Origin: Natronolimnohabitans innermongolicus JCM 12255
GTDB lineage: Archaea > Halobacteriota > Halobacteria > Halobacteriales > Natrialbaceae
Direction of reading: 5' to 3'
NCBI RefSeq assembly: GCF_000337215.1
Contig: NZ_AOHZ01000047.1
Location: forward strand, 62,001 to 126,000
Length of the DNA: 64,000 bases
Under the pieces are notes generated by a model that made no database searches, was not told the origin of the DNA, and was given only the letters and a program-made list of their open reading frames with translations. A program made the translations under genes and the position numbers. Shown piece after piece: positions 8,174-17,237 of this stretch. Every line of letters begins with the position of its first letter. Positions within the stretch are counted from its first letter, which is position 1.

Positions 8174-9184
8174 ATGCGCGTCGCGGCGTTCACCACCGAC
8201 GATTCCACCGACCTCGAGATACTCGACCGATCCGATCCGACGCCCGCCAGCGGGCAAGCCGTCGTCCGCGTCGAGGCGGCGGCGCTCAATCACCGCGATC
8301 TCTGGACGATCAGAGACGACCGACTCGAGCGCGACGACTTGCCGTTCGTTCCGGGCGGCGATCTGGCCGGCACCGTCGTCGAGACCGGACCGGACGTCTC
8401 GAGAGTCGGCGACGGCGATCGGGTCGTCCTCTGTCCGCTCGAGAGCTGCGGGACGTGTCGGTTCTGTCGCGAGGGGCCGGAGAACATGTGCGAGGCGTAC
8501 AGCAGCTACGACGGCGCGTTCGCCGAGCGGGCCCTCGTCGACGCGAGTCGACTCGTTCGGCTTCCCGATTCGGTCGACGTCGCCGACGCGGCGGCGCTCC
8601 CGATCGCCTACACGACCGCGTACCGAATGCTCAAACGGGGGGAGACGGCCGCGGGCGACCGCGTGTTCGTCCCCGGCGCGACCGGGGGCGTCGGCATCGC
8701 CGCGGTACAGCTCGCGTCGCTGCTCGGCGCCGAAACGGTCGGAACCTCGCGGTCGGCGACGAAACTCGAACGCGTCGCGGCCGCGGGGCTGGATCACGCG
8801 ATACACTCGAGCGACCCCGACGAGATTCGCGACGCGGTCGAGGAGATCGGCGACGTCGACGTGACGATCAACCACCTCGGCGGCCCCTACACGCGCCTCG
8901 GCGCCGACGTCCTCCGGACGAACGGAGCGATGGTCGTGTGCGGTCGAACCGCCGGTCGGTACCCCGAAATCGACGCGCGAGACCTCTACTTCGGACACAA
9001 GCGTATCCTGGGGAGCACGCTCGGCACCCAGCCCGACCTCGAGCGACTGGTTTCGTTCGCCGCGGACGGTCGACTCGAGCCGGTACTCGCCGACGAGTAC
9101 CCGATCGCGGAGGCGACTCGGGCGGTCCGGGCGATGGACGAGCGAGAACACGTCGGCAAACTCCTCATTAGACCGCAGGCGTAA
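8174..9184 (+). CDS. Medium-chain zinc-binding dehydrogenase/quinone oxidoreductase
   Basis: 336-residue NAD(P)H-dependent oxidoreductase starting MRVAAFTTDD. The four structural-zinc cysteines are intact (CGTCRFC...MC, about residues 93-107), and the cofactor-binding motif is GATGGVG. The usual first catalytic-zinc cysteine is replaced (ALNHRDLW), so the enzyme probably lacks a catalytic zinc, as in quinone-oxidoreductase-like members. Substrate unknown. It is monocistronic, followed by about 160 bp without genes before eIF6 on the other strand. Confidence 0.88.
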   Translation: MRVAAFTTDDSTDLEILDRSDPTPASGQAVVRVEAAALNHRDLWTIRDDRLERDDLPFVPGGDLAGTVVETGPDVSRVGDGDRVVLCPLESCGTCRFCREGPENMCEAYSSYDGAFAERALVDASRLVRLPDSVDVADAAALPIAYTTAYRMLKRGETAAGDRVFVPGATGGVGIAAVQLASLLGAETVGTSRSATKLERVAAAGLDHAIHSSDPDEIRDAVEEIGDVDVTINHLGGPYTRLGADVLRTNGAMVVCGRTAGRYPEIDARDLYFGHKRILGSTLGTQPDLERLVSFAADGRLEPVLADEYPIAEATRAVRAMDEREHVGKLLIRPQA

Positions 9185-9343
9185 GCGGGGCCGGTCGGTG
9201 GGGTAGTAACTGACGGCGTTGATGCGGCGACGGTCATCTGGGGTAGACCGGCGGAATCGCTACTCGAGAGGCGACGGCGACAGAAAGAGCGGCTCGAAAC
9301 GAACGAGAACGACTCGAGAACCGCGGTGCCGGCCGGTACGTGC

Positions 9344-10009
9344 TCAGTCGAGGTAGCCGAGCGCGTCCTCGATCCGTCCCAGTTCCGGTCCGGTCGTGTC
9401 CTCGCCGACGACGTAGCCGGCTTCGTTGGCGAGCAGCCCCGAGCCGACCAGCGGCGCGCCGTAGTTGACGGTGCCGACGTCGGCGCGGACGTCCAGACTC
9501 TCCTCGAGGAAGTCGAGTTCCTCGTCGGTCGCCTTCGGGTGACAGAGCACGCCGGAGTTGGTCGCGACCGCGGCGGTCCCGACGGTCCGAACGCCGGCGA
9601 GGTCGCCGCGCTCGACGGGGACGTCGAGCGTCTCCTTGACGATCTGGATCGCTTCGCGCGTCAGATCGGGGTGGACGTAGGCGCCGTAGTCGTTGGCCAG
9701 CACGACGTTGCCGGCGGCGTTGACGTTTCCGGGCAGTTCCGCGACGGGGACGTCGACTTCCGCCTCGAGCGTCTCGCGTTCGTACTCGAGAACGCGAGCG
9801 CTGACGAGCAGTCCGTTTTCGTTACCCGTCGCTAGCGCACCGACCGTCGAGGAGCCGCCGATGGTCGTCTGGACGGCGGGCACCTCGAGTTCGTCTGTCA
9901 GGTCGGCAACCACGTCGTCGTCGACGTCCGGGCGGACGAGTACGCACGAGTCGGTCGCGCGGGCGAAGACGCCGACGTAGGCCGACCCGGCGAAGGCGAG
10001 CCGTTGCAA
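9344..10009 (-). CDS. eif6: Translation initiation factor eIF6
   Basis: 221-residue ribosome anti-association factor that binds the 50S subunit. It shows the repeated pseudo-fivefold modules ([64 protein letters not shown]). The start is a TTG at 10009, since family members begin at this point (xxRxxFxGSxYVGVFAR). The TTG lies two bases after the L31e stop, so translation is coupled. Last gene of the L39e-L31e-eIF6 operon. Confidence 0.95.
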   Translation of the reverse strand: MQRLAFAGSAYVGVFARATDSCVLVRPDVDDDVVADLTDELEVPAVQTTIGGSSTVGALATGNENGLLVSARVLEYERETLEAEVDVPVAELPGNVNAAGNVVLANDYGAYVHPDLTREAIQIVKETLDVPVERGDLAGVRTVGTAAVATNSGVLCHPKATDEELDFLEESLDVRADVGTVNYGAPLVGSGLLANEAGYVVGEDTTGPELGRIEDALGYLD

Positions 10010-10011
10010 GT

Positions 10012-10290
10012 TTAGTCGGCGACCTCGGCCTCGACGACGGCCTCGCCTTCTTCGTCGAAGCGGGCCGCACGGACGCGAAGCTTTCGCGGCGGGTTCGATC
10101 GGCCGTTCGACCAGATCTCCTCGTTGATCGAGGGATCCAGACGGATGGCCTCTTCGTCGACCGCGAAGTGTTTCGCGAGGTGCTCGCGGACGAGTCGCAT
10201 TGCGAGATCCGCGGCCTCGTGGTTGGCCCCCTTCTTGACGTCTCGAAGCGGAACGGTAACGACGCGTTCTTCGAAATCACTCGCGCTCAT
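10012..10290 (-). CDS. rpl31e: 50S ribosomal protein L31e
   Basis: 92-residue large-subunit protein with the family core [14 protein letters not shown]...[20 protein letters not shown] and the basic [14 protein letters not shown] segment. It sits two bases after L39e and two before eIF6. The order L39e-L31e-eIF6 is conserved in archaea. Confidence 0.95.
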   Translation of the reverse strand: MSASDFEERVVTVPLRDVKKGANHEAADLAMRLVREHLAKHFAVDEEAIRLDPSINEEIWSNGRSNPPRKLRVRAARFDEEGEAVVEAEVAD

Positions 10291-10292
10291 GA

Positions 10293-10445
10293 TTACTCGT
10301 CAGTGTCGTTGCGCCGCCAGTTTCGTCGCTTCGGATTCCGCTGGACTTCCATGTCGGTCTTCATCATGACCCAGGCCGGAACGCGGCTGTTCTGGTTCTC
10401 GAGTTTGGCAAGTCGCTTCTTCTTGCCCTTCGTTTTCTTACCCAT
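10293..10445 (-). CDS. rpl39e: 50S ribosomal protein L39e
   Basis: 50-residue basic protein of the exit tunnel ([21 protein letters not shown]...), ending [11 protein letters not shown]. It is one of the few strongly basic proteins in this acidic proteome. First gene of the L39e-L31e-eIF6 operon. A minus-strand gattttaag at 10471-10479 lies about 30 nt before its ATG and is the likely operon promoter. Confidence 0.95.
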   Translation of the reverse strand: MGKKTKGKKKRLAKLENQNSRVPAWVMMKTDMEVQRNPKRRNWRRNDTDE

Positions 10446-10470
10446 AGTACCCGTCCGTAGCCCGCGGTGG

Positions 10471-10479
10471 CTTAAAATC
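10471..10479 (-). promoter_or_regulatory. TATA box of the L39e-L31e-eIF6 operon
   Basis: Minus-strand gattttaag lies about 30 nt before the L39e ATG. It is the only AT-rich block between this operon and the Tat-exported HExxH gene, and it fits a leaderless or near-leaderless transcript. Confidence 0.5.
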
Positions 10480-10558
10480 TTGTCCATCTCGCGACCGAGA
10501 GCGACCGACGCCGGCGCTCCCGCACGCACGCGGTCCGAGTCCGGTCCGGGTTCGTCGG

Positions 10559-11722
10559 TCACGAGTAGCCGATCGTCTCGAGATACCGCGTCGTGGCCTC
10601 GAGCGTCGCGTCGCTCAGTTCGGTCGTGTACTCCCACTCCGCGACGCCCTCGAGGCCGTCGTGGCGGTGGAACTCCTCGTGGTCGTAACAGCCGGTGCCG
10701 TGGAATCTGGTCCCGCCGCCGAACTCGTCCGGGCCGGCGTAGGCGGTCGCGATCGGCGAGACCCGCACCGTCGCGTCGTCGACTCGCGTCGCAGTGCCGA
10801 GGTCGTGGTCGCACCGCGTGCCGCCGATGTCCTCGGCGACGTCGCTCGAGACGAGCGTGTGGAGCACCTCGTGGATCGCCATATTTCGAGTGACCGGCCG
10901 CGAATCCCACCGCTCGGTGGCACCGACGTTCGCGACCGTCAGCGCGTCCGGCGTACTCCCGTCGCCGTCGCCGCCGTCGGCGCCGACTCTCGCGGTCGGC
11001 GACAGCGTGCCGCCGTAGCCGAGTCGGTGGTTGAACGGCGCCCAGGAGAGCAGCAGGTGGCAGGTTGCGGTCGCGGTCGCGTCCCGCGAGGTCGGCGCGA
11101 GTGCGTTCCGCTCCGCGAGTCGGTCGCGAAACCCCTCGAGGACGGTCTCGAGCGACGGCGAAACGGTTTCGGTCGGCCGCGAGACGGCCGACAACGGAAG
11201 GCGGACCGACTCGCCGCGCTCGACCTGCCATTCGAGATCCTCGAATCGCGAGCGCTCGCGAGCGTACGACAAAATCTGCGCTACGGCGTCGGAGACGGCC
11301 TCGAGGGCGTCTTCGTGGACCCCCGTCCAGTGGGTGCCGGCGCCGTCGGCGTCGAGGCCGTCCCGAAGGCGGACGTGCAATGGAACTGGGCCGGGGTAGA
11401 CGCGGATCCGGAGCGTCTCGTCCTCGAGGGGCGTCCGCGAACCGTCGGTGAGCGAGTCGTCCCGAAACCGACTCGTTCGGAGTCCCGAGACGGCACCCGC
11501 GCCGCCGAGCGAGACCAATAGCTCGCGACGCGTGACGGGGCTCGCGCTCGCTGCCGCGGAGACGACAGCGCGTGTGCGCGACGGCCGACGGGCCGAGGTC
11601 ACGGGAGACCGACGGCTGGCGCCGTCATCGTTGCGACTCGCTACATCGAGTATCCGTATCGATTTCGACCTTGCATGTTCCGTCTCACCGACAGGCGCCC
11701 GTCGCTTCGGGGCTACGGACAC
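10559..11722 (-). CDS. Tat-exported protein with HExxH zinc-protease-like motif
   Basis: Unrecognised 387-residue frame. A twin-arginine signal ([17 protein letters not shown]) is present about 64 residues in, so the true start is probably internal; GTG at 11602 is one candidate. In the C-terminal half, [13 protein letters not shown] has an HEVLH zinc-binding motif. It is followed by DHDLG about 18 residues later and by [16 protein letters not shown], which could supply further ligands. This suggests a secreted metallopeptidase. It lies 55 bp downstream of thpR on the same strand. Function is inferred from the motif only. Confidence 0.6.
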   Translation of the reverse strand: MSVAPKRRAPVGETEHARSKSIRILDVASRNDDGASRRSPVTSARRPSRTRAVVSAAASASPVTRRELLVSLGGAGAVSGLRTSRFRDDSLTDGSRTPLEDETLRIRVYPGPVPLHVRLRDGLDADGAGTHWTGVHEDALEAVSDAVAQILSYARERSRFEDLEWQVERGESVRLPLSAVSRPTETVSPSLETVLEGFRDRLAERNALAPTSRDATATATCHLLLSWAPFNHRLGYGGTLSPTARVGADGGDGDGSTPDALTVANVGATERWDSRPVTRNMAIHEVLHTLVSSDVAEDIGGTRCDHDLGTATRVDDATVRVSPIATAYAGPDEFGGGTRFHGTGCYDHEEFHRHDGLEGVAEWEYTTELSDATLEATTRYLETIGYS

Positions 11723-11777
11723 CGGGACGAACGATCACGGGAACCGGCGGCGAAGAAGTGAGACGACGCGACGACGA

Positions 11778-12335
11778 CTACTCGAGCGAGAACGATTCGA
11801 CCGTCGAGTAGATCGGGCCCGCATCCGTACGGACGCTTTCGGTCAGGTGAATTTCCTCGACGGTCATCTCGCCGATCGTCGGATCGCGCTCGCGGACGAG
11901 TTCCTGAACCTGCTCTTTTCCGCCGCCGTGTTCCATCCGCGCGAGCGTCACGTGCGGCGTGAAGTCGTGTGACTCCTCTTCGAACCCCATCGCCGTCGTG
12001 CGGTCTTCGACGGCCTCGTGGAGGCGGGTCAGCTCCTCGCCGCCCGTCTCGGCGCCGAACCAGATCACGCTGATGTAGTCGAGACTCGGGAACACCCCCA
12101 GTCCGCCGTAGCGAACGGTAAAGGGCTCGACCGCCGCGTCGGCGACGGCGGCCTCGAGTTCGCGCTCGAGGTCCGGCACGCGGCTCTCGTCGACCTCCCC
12201 GAGAAACTTCAGGGTGACGTGAGCCTGTCTGGGATCGGTGAAATTCAGTCCGCTCGCGCCGGTAAACTCGTCTTGCAAGTCGTCGACCGCATCCGCGAGG
12301 TCGTCGGGCAGGTCGACGCTGACGAACAGTCGCAT
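11778..12335 (-). CDS. thpR: RNA 2',3'-cyclic phosphodiesterase ThpR
   Basis: 185-residue 2H phosphoesterase that opens 2',3'-cyclic phosphates on RNA. Both catalytic HxT motifs are present (H39-V-T-L and H128-V-T-L). The start MRLFVSVDLPD is the family N-terminus, so the 23 extra upstream residues of the open frame are excluded. The gene is probably transcribed alone or with the HExxH gene downstream. Confidence 0.93.
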   Translation of the reverse strand: MRLFVSVDLPDDLADAVDDLQDEFTGASGLNFTDPRQAHVTLKFLGEVDESRVPDLERELEAAVADAAVEPFTVRYGGLGVFPSLDYISVIWFGAETGGEELTRLHEAVEDRTTAMGFEEESHDFTPHVTLARMEHGGGKEQVQELVRERDPTIGEMTVEEIHLTESVRTDAGPIYSTVESFSLE

Positions 12336-12463
12336 ACCAGCAGTCACACCGGGACGATAATGAATCGTGGTGACTTGCGGCCGCGTCGGCGCGATGGGGC
12401 TCACTCACACCGAAGAAGAACGCGAAATCGAGTTGTCATCACGAAACCGCGACTCGAGGCAGA

Positions 12464-13177
12464 TTACTCGAACTCGTCCTCGAGGTCGCTGAAGTCCTCG
12501 ATGACGTGGAAGCTGATCAGTTCGGCCGGCCCGTCCTGGGCCAGACCGGCGACGAGGCGTTCCTCCTCGGGGTCGTCGATCGTCACCGTCTCGGTGTTGC
12601 TCGGGCCGAGCATGGTCTCGTCGGTCGGCGACCCGTCGTCGTTGTCGGTTTCGGGATCGTCCTCCTCCGATGATTCCTCGGTGGACGAATCGGGGTCGTC
12701 GCCGTCGTCACCCTCGTCGTCGGTTTCGCCGTTCTCGTCGCTCGAGTCGTCTTCGGGATCGTCCTCGAGTTCGACGGTGACCTCGTAGTCGCCGCCGTCG
12801 GTCCAGACGTCGTCGTAGAACGCCGTCGTCTCGTCGTCCTCGTCCGCCTCGTCGTCATCGTCGGTCGCGGCCGCGAGGTCGAACGACTCCTCGAGGACCG
12901 TCTCGCCGTCGGGACCGACGATCTCGATCGTCCCGGCAACCGGCGATTCGTAGCCGTTGAAGACGTTGACGTCCTGCAGCGCGATATCGGCGAGGAAGTC
13001 GACGAGCGACGCACAGCCGGCCAGCGAGGCGAGCGTCGCGGTGCCGCCGGCGGCGACGAAGCCGCGCCGCGAGAGGACGGGATCGGATCGCGCGTCGGTC
13101 GCCGTCTCGGAGGCGTTGCTGGCGGGGGCGTCGTCGGAGGGCGATGCTGTCGGATCGGATCGTCGTGGCGGGGACAT
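12464..13177 (-). CDS. Acidic Tat lipoprotein of unknown function
   Basis: Exported lipoprotein of 237 residues from ATG 13177 (an ATG at 13207 is also open). After a disordered N-terminus comes SRRGFVAAGG (twin arginine) and the lipobox LAGC near residue 55. The mature part has a short beta-rich N-terminal segment (VNVFNGYESPVAGTIEIVGPDG), a very long D/E/S-rich acidic stretch, and a closing VEDFSDLEDEFE. Similar small surface lipoproteins are common in haloarchaea. Function not recognised. Confidence 0.7.
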   Translation of the reverse strand: MSPPRRSDPTASPSDDAPASNASETATDARSDPVLSRRGFVAAGGTATLASLAGCASLVDFLADIALQDVNVFNGYESPVAGTIEIVGPDGETVLEESFDLAAATDDDDEADEDDETTAFYDDVWTDGGDYEVTVELEDDPEDDSSDENGETDDEGDDGDDPDSSTEESSEEDDPETDNDDGSPTDETMLGPSNTETVTIDDPEEERLVAGLAQDGPAELISFHVIEDFSDLEDEFE

Positions 13178-13371
13178 GCCAGATGAGCGAATTACGTTAG
13201 CGTTCATAAACGTTCCCGTCGAGAGCAACCGGCGACGCCGGTCGGTCGTCGAGTCGTTTCGACGCGTCGAGTTCTCGTCGGCGGTACGGGTGCGAGTCGA
13301 CGCCGAACGCGGCCGGCCGCGGACTCTCGAGGTCGCAGCCCTTAACAGTCGTCATCGCTAGTTTCCCGTCA

Positions 13372-14298
13372 ATGACTGACCGAGAGGGCGATTCCGACCG
13401 CGACCGCGACCGCGGCCACCACTTCTCCGAAGGCGAGGGGTTCGACGATCCCTACGCGGAGTTCGACCTCGACCCGCCGGAACTCGACGTCGACCCCGCG
13501 AAGGTCGACCCCGTCGATTCGCGGGTCGTCACGGACACGCTGGACGAACACAGCATCGCCAACGAGGACGTCGACGCCGAAGAACTGCTCGACGTCGGGC
13601 TGAACTACATGCAGATCAACCGCTACGAGCAGGCCACCGACGCCTTCGAGCGGGTCGCGCAGTTCGCCGACGACGAGCGCGTCGAGCAGGAAGCGTGGGT
13701 GAACAAGGGCGTCGCCCACGCCGAACTCGAGGAGTACGACGAGGCGATCGGTGCCCACCGCGAGGCGCTGTCGATCGACGACGACAGCGAGCACGCCGCC
13801 ACCGCCGAGACGAACCTCGCCTACGCGCTCTGGGAGTTCGGCGAGACCGCCCAGGCGCTCGAGCACGCCGAACGCGCCGTCGAAATCGACGAGCGCTTCG
13901 GGCAGGGCTGGTACAACCGCGCCTTCTTCCTCTCCGAGCGCGGGCTGGCCGAGGAGGCGCTGCACTGTATCGACAACGCGATTCGGCTGGGGATGCGCAA
14001 CTCGCGGGTTCTCGAGGAAAAGGCCGAGATCCTGGAGGAACTCGGCGAGTACGACGAGGCCGAGGAGATCGCCGAGGAGGCAAACGAGATGCGCGAGCGG
14101 GCCGAACAGCGCGTCATGGAAGAGCGCCGCGAGATGCAAGGCGAGGGCCGCGCGGGCGACGGCCGAGACGTCTCCCCCCAGCGCCAGCAGGCGCGAGGGC
14201 AGGGCCGAGAACAGGGCCAGGGTCGACAGGGCGGGTTCGACGTCACCGACCCCGGCCGCGCCTCCGACCGCGACGGAGACGACTGGAGACTCGAGTAA
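13372..14298 (+). CDS. Tetratricopeptide repeat protein
   Basis: 308-residue soluble protein. Residues of about 75-235 contain four to five TPR-like helical pairs (LLDVGLNYMQINRYEQATDAF, AWVNKGVAHAELEEYDEAI and similar), a protein-interaction scaffold. The N-terminus is acidic and disordered; the C-terminus is a Q/R/G-rich tail (QRQQARGQGREQGQGRQGG), unusual for a haloarchaeal protein. The DUF424 gene starts three bases after its stop, so the two form an operon. Partner unknown. Confidence 0.85.
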   Translation: MTDREGDSDRDRDRGHHFSEGEGFDDPYAEFDLDPPELDVDPAKVDPVDSRVVTDTLDEHSIANEDVDAEELLDVGLNYMQINRYEQATDAFERVAQFADDERVEQEAWVNKGVAHAELEEYDEAIGAHREALSIDDDSEHAATAETNLAYALWEFGETAQALEHAERAVEIDERFGQGWYNRAFFLSERGLAEEALHCIDNAIRLGMRNSRVLEEKAEILEELGEYDEAEEIAEEANEMRERAEQRVMEERREMQGEGRAGDGRDVSPQRQQARGQGREQGQGRQGGFDVTDPGRASDRDGDDWRLE

Positions 14299-14301
14299 CG
14301 C

Positions 14302-14601
14302 ATGCTCGTCACCGAACGACAGACCGAAGAGGGGTTGCTCGTGTCCGTCTGCGACGAGGACGTCCTCGGCGAAACCTTCGAGACCGACGACATCTCGCTG
14401 ACCGTCACCGAGGAGTTCTACGGCGGCGAGTCGGTCGGGGACGAGGCCGTCGTCGACAGCCTCGCGCGGGCCAGCGTCGCCAACATCGTCGGCACCGAGG
14501 CCGTCGAACTCGCCATCGAGGAGGGCTTTATCGACGAGGCGAACGTCCTCGAGGTCGGCTCGACGCTGCACGCACAGTTGCTGCGGATGCAGCAGTTCTG
14601 A
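14302..14601 (+). CDS. DUF424 family protein
   Basis: 99-residue archaea-specific protein (MLVTERQTEEGLLVSVCDEDVLG...) with the family's conserved CDxDxLGxxF start and the ARASVANIVGTEAVELAIEEGFID segment. Biochemical role unknown. It is placed directly behind the TPR gene, a pairing that suggests joint function. Confidence 0.85.
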   Translation: MLVTERQTEEGLLVSVCDEDVLGETFETDDISLTVTEEFYGGESVGDEAVVDSLARASVANIVGTEAVELAIEEGFIDEANVLEVGSTLHAQLLRMQQF

Positions 14602-14733
14602 CGAGCAGGTATCAGCACTCGAGTCCGAACCGGAACGCTACGGAGACAGTCGCCGTTTGCAACGGGGAGACTTCTTCTCCGAGCAGAGCTGGCCAGTTCG
14701 ACGACCGCGATCTATCGAACGACATTCCTGGCA

Positions 14734-14749
14734 ACGTGGATTTCCACGT
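14734..14749. repeat. Perfect hairpin followed by cctcccc (IS-end-like)
   Basis: ACGTGGA, a TT loop, then TCCACGT, followed at once by cctccccaacc. Hairpins of this shape mark transposon ends of the IS200/IS605 group; no transposase remains nearby. Confidence 0.45.
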
Positions 14750-14775
14750 CCTCCCCAACCGATTCGTTCGCATTT

Positions 14776-14796
14776 GCGCGGCGCATAGCGCCGCGC
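14776..14796. repeat. Perfect 9-bp hairpin with ATA loop
   Basis: GCGCGGCGC, ATA, GCGCCGCGC. Very stable GC stem, 27 bp after the first hairpin and part of the same remnant-like block. Confidence 0.55.
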
Positions 14797-14995
14797 TCTC
14801 GCTCACTCATCCCTCGCGCACAGTTCTCGACACGCCCTCGCGGTGCTCGGGCTCGTCGCCGGCGCGCGCCGCCGCGCATTGGTACTCAGTTTGAGTGGGA
14901 ATAGCGAGGGGACAGTCTGGCGAGAGATAGCGAGATCGACCGGTAGAAGAGTTGAGATTCCTGTGGCGATGACGGACGGTGGTCGGACTCGAGCG

Positions 14996-15871
14996 CTACA
15001 GATCCGCGTTCTGGAACCGATAGTAGCCGATCGCGACGGGGACAAGCAGCCAGAGAAGCAAGACGACGGCGCTAAACCAGTCTTGTAGGAAGAACGGCGC
15101 GTCGCCCGCGTAGCGCTCGGCGGGCGTCATCGTCATCGCTTCGAAGTCCTCGAGGCCGAATCGGAACATGATAACGTCCATCTGCCCCTCGACGACGGTG
15201 TTCATCAGCGTCGTGTAGGCGGCGATCGGGTTGAGTTGTTCGACGAGGAGATACCAGGTCTCGGCCTCGACCGGCGGCCCCTCGTCGTAGATGAGGTAGT
15301 ACGGGCCGGCCGTAACGAGCTCCCAGAGGCCGACGAGGAGGATGTAGATACCGACGACCACCGCCATCGCCCGGCCGCGCGTCGAGACGCCCGCAGAGAC
15401 GCCGACCGCCAGACCGGTAAACGTCAGTCCGAACAGCACCGAGACGGCGGCGAAACCGAACCAGTCGGCGAACGGAACCGAGCCGAACAGCGCGGCGCCG
15501 AGGACGAGCGAGACGAGGAACGCGAGAACGACGGCCGTCCCGATAACGGCCATCCGTCCCAGTAGCTTGCCGAAGACGACGTCGGTCCGGTTCGGCGGGA
15601 GCCCGAGCAGGAGCTTGATGCTGCCCGAGCGGCGCTCGCCGACGACCGCCATGTAGCCGGCGATCAGCGCGGCGATGGGGATAATAATCTGCAGCGGAAG
15701 TCCGACGAAGGTGAGTACCTCGGCCGCGGTCGCCTCGTCGTCCGCAAACCAGATGCCGACGTAACCGATGGCGACGAAGCCGACGAGCAAGCCGATCAGC
15801 GCCCAGAGCAGTTTCGAACGGCCAGCGTCTTCGAACTCCTTTCGCGCGACGGTACCGATGTGGGAGCTCAT
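14996..15871 (-). CDS. ABC-2 type transporter permease
   Basis: 291-residue membrane subunit of an ABC exporter. It starts MSSHIGTVARKEFEDAGRSKLL, the typical opening of haloarchaeal ABC-2 permeases. It has about six transmembrane segments (LIGLLVGFVAIGYVGIWF, IIIPIAALIAGYMAVVG, LAFLVSLVLGAALFG, and others) and a large loop after the fifth. The ATG overlaps the stop of the ATPase gene by four bases (ATGA), so the two subunits are coupled. Substrate unknown. Confidence 0.92.
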   Translation of the reverse strand: MSSHIGTVARKEFEDAGRSKLLWALIGLLVGFVAIGYVGIWFADDEATAAEVLTFVGLPLQIIIPIAALIAGYMAVVGERRSGSIKLLLGLPPNRTDVVFGKLLGRMAVIGTAVVLAFLVSLVLGAALFGSVPFADWFGFAAVSVLFGLTFTGLAVGVSAGVSTRGRAMAVVVGIYILLVGLWELVTAGPYYLIYDEGPPVEAETWYLLVEQLNPIAAYTTLMNTVVEGQMDVIMFRFGLEDFEAMTMTPAERYAGDAPFFLQDWFSAVVLLLWLLVPVAIGYYRFQNADL

Positions 15872-16869
15872 TCGCTCACCTCCGAACTCGCGGCCGCGGC
15901 CCCCGTCGTCGCGTCCGCCGATTGCGCCGTTCCGGCGGTGTCCGCCCCGACCTCGCCGTCGCCGTTCGTCAGCGCCGTAAACAGCGTCTCGAGCGAGACG
16001 TCCTCGATCCGAACGTCGTCGACGGTCGCCCCCGCGTCGTCGAGGGCGACCACGGCGCCGGCTTTCGCCGCCGAATCGGTGACCGTACACTCGAGGGTGC
16101 GCCCGGTCGCGACGACCTCGGTGATGCCCGCGACCGCGGCGGCGTTCTCGCGGAACCGACCCGCGTCGCCGTCGGCGAGCGTTAGTTCCATCGTTCCGCC
16201 GCCGCCGACCGACTCCCGCAGCCCCTCGATGGTGTCGACGGCGACGAGTTCGCCCTCGTTCAGGACGCCGACGCGGTCGCAGACGGTCTCGACGTGCTCC
16301 AGAATGTGACTCGAGAAGAAGACCGTCGTTCCGCGTTCGGCCTCCGATCGGACGAGATCCTGCATCTCGCGGATGCCGTGGGGGTCGAGTCCGCTCGAGG
16401 GCTCGTCCATGATGAGCAAGTCGGGGTCGCCGACCAGCGCCATCCCGGTCGCGAGTCGCTGTCGCATCCCCTTGGAGTAGTCGCCGGCGGGGCGGGCGGC
16501 GTCTTCGGCGGAGAGACCGACGCGCTCGATGATCGCGTCCGGGTCGTTCGCCGCGTCCTTGGTCTGGATCGCGAACTCGACGTGGCGACGGCCCGAAAGG
16601 CGCGGGTAGATGTCGAACCCCTCTGGCAGGACGCCAACCCGGGGGCTGATCTCGTCGGCTTCGGCCTGTGCGTCGTAGCCGAGGACCGTCGCCGAGCCCG
16701 CGGTCGGCCGGGTGAAATCGAGGAGCATGTTGATCGTCGTCGACTTGCCGGCGCCGTTCGGCCCCAGAAAGCCGAACACCTCCCCGTCCCGCACCGTCAG
16801 GTTGAGTCCGTCGACGGCGGTCAACTCGCCGTACGTCTTCGTCAGTCCGGACGTCTCTATCGCAGCCAT
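15868..16869 (-). CDS. ABC transporter ATP-binding protein
   Basis: 333-residue ATPase that powers the adjacent ABC-2 permease. Motifs: Walker A GPNGAGKST (about 36-44), Q-loop region, signature YSKGMRQR, Walker B LLIMDEP and the H-loop SSH. The first 220 residues are the nucleotide-binding domain; the C-terminal 110 residues form a regulatory domain like that of DrrA/CcmA-type exporters, then an alanine/threonine-rich acidic tail. A TATA box lies 27 nt before the ATG. Confidence 0.93.
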   Translation of the reverse strand: MAAIETSGLTKTYGELTAVDGLNLTVRDGEVFGFLGPNGAGKSTTINMLLDFTRPTAGSATVLGYDAQAEADEISPRVGVLPEGFDIYPRLSGRRHVEFAIQTKDAANDPDAIIERVGLSAEDAARPAGDYSKGMRQRLATGMALVGDPDLLIMDEPSSGLDPHGIREMQDLVRSEAERGTTVFFSSHILEHVETVCDRVGVLNEGELVAVDTIEGLRESVGGGGTMELTLADGDAGRFRENAAAVAGITEVVATGRTLECTVTDSAAKAGAVVALDDAGATVDDVRIEDVSLETLFTALTNGDGEVGADTAGTAQSADATTGAAAASSEVSE

Positions 16870-16890
16870 TGAGGCAACTCAACACAGAAC

Positions 16891-16900
16891 GAGTATAAAA
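16891..16900 (-). promoter_or_regulatory. TATA box of the ABC exporter operon
   Basis: Minus-strand ttttatactc, centred 27 nt before the ATPase ATG. One of the clearest haloarchaeal TATA boxes in the window; it implies a leaderless mRNA. Confidence 0.65.
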
Positions 16901-17237
16901 GAGACGGGCCGCAGCTTCACGCTCAGAAGCCGTCGGCCGATTCGCCCAGCCCGTCCATTCCGATATCGACGAGACTCGATCTGTAAGGATTCAAGTATAG
17001 ATCGCTGAACATACACGACTACCAAACCAGTTTGGGGTTATTGATATGGACGCTGGGCCGGTATATGGAATTGGCAGGGCAGAGATGGCCGATCCCACCG
17101 CGACCCTGCCGAGGCACCCACCCACCACCCACCGAACCGATCTCTCCCTTTCCATGCGTTTCTGACGAACCCTGAGTCTGACGTGTTCGAGATCCGGACC
17201 GAAGGAGTGTTTTGTCTGGGGTCCCTGTTCTTCGGCA
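16901..17237. other. Intergenic region before sufS
   Basis: About 340 bp between two divergent promoters. Apart from the ABC TATA box and a CA/CC-rich stretch (ccacccaccaccc near 17110-17130), I see no gene, RNA or repeat. Confidence 0.5.

Larger units (their letters stand above)
14602..14995. other. Intergenic region with mobile-element-like palindromes
   Basis: About 390 bp without a supported gene, between the stop of DUF424 and the stop of the ABC permease. It is rich in short direct words such as ctcgctcactcatccctcgcgc, and holds two perfect hairpins (14734-14749, 14776-14796). This texture resembles the decayed ends of IS200/IS605-type elements seen in haloarchaeal genomes. Confidence 0.45.

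Noticed and set aside
13369-14571. 400-codon minus-strand frame opposite the TPR gene
   Set aside because: Antisense shadow created by high GC codon bias. The TPR and DUF424 reading frames are well supported.
14996-16885. 629-codon frame apparently fusing ATPase and permease
   Set aside because: The first half is an arginine-rich out-of-frame reading of the ATPase. The real permease starts at 15871 with an ATGA overlap.
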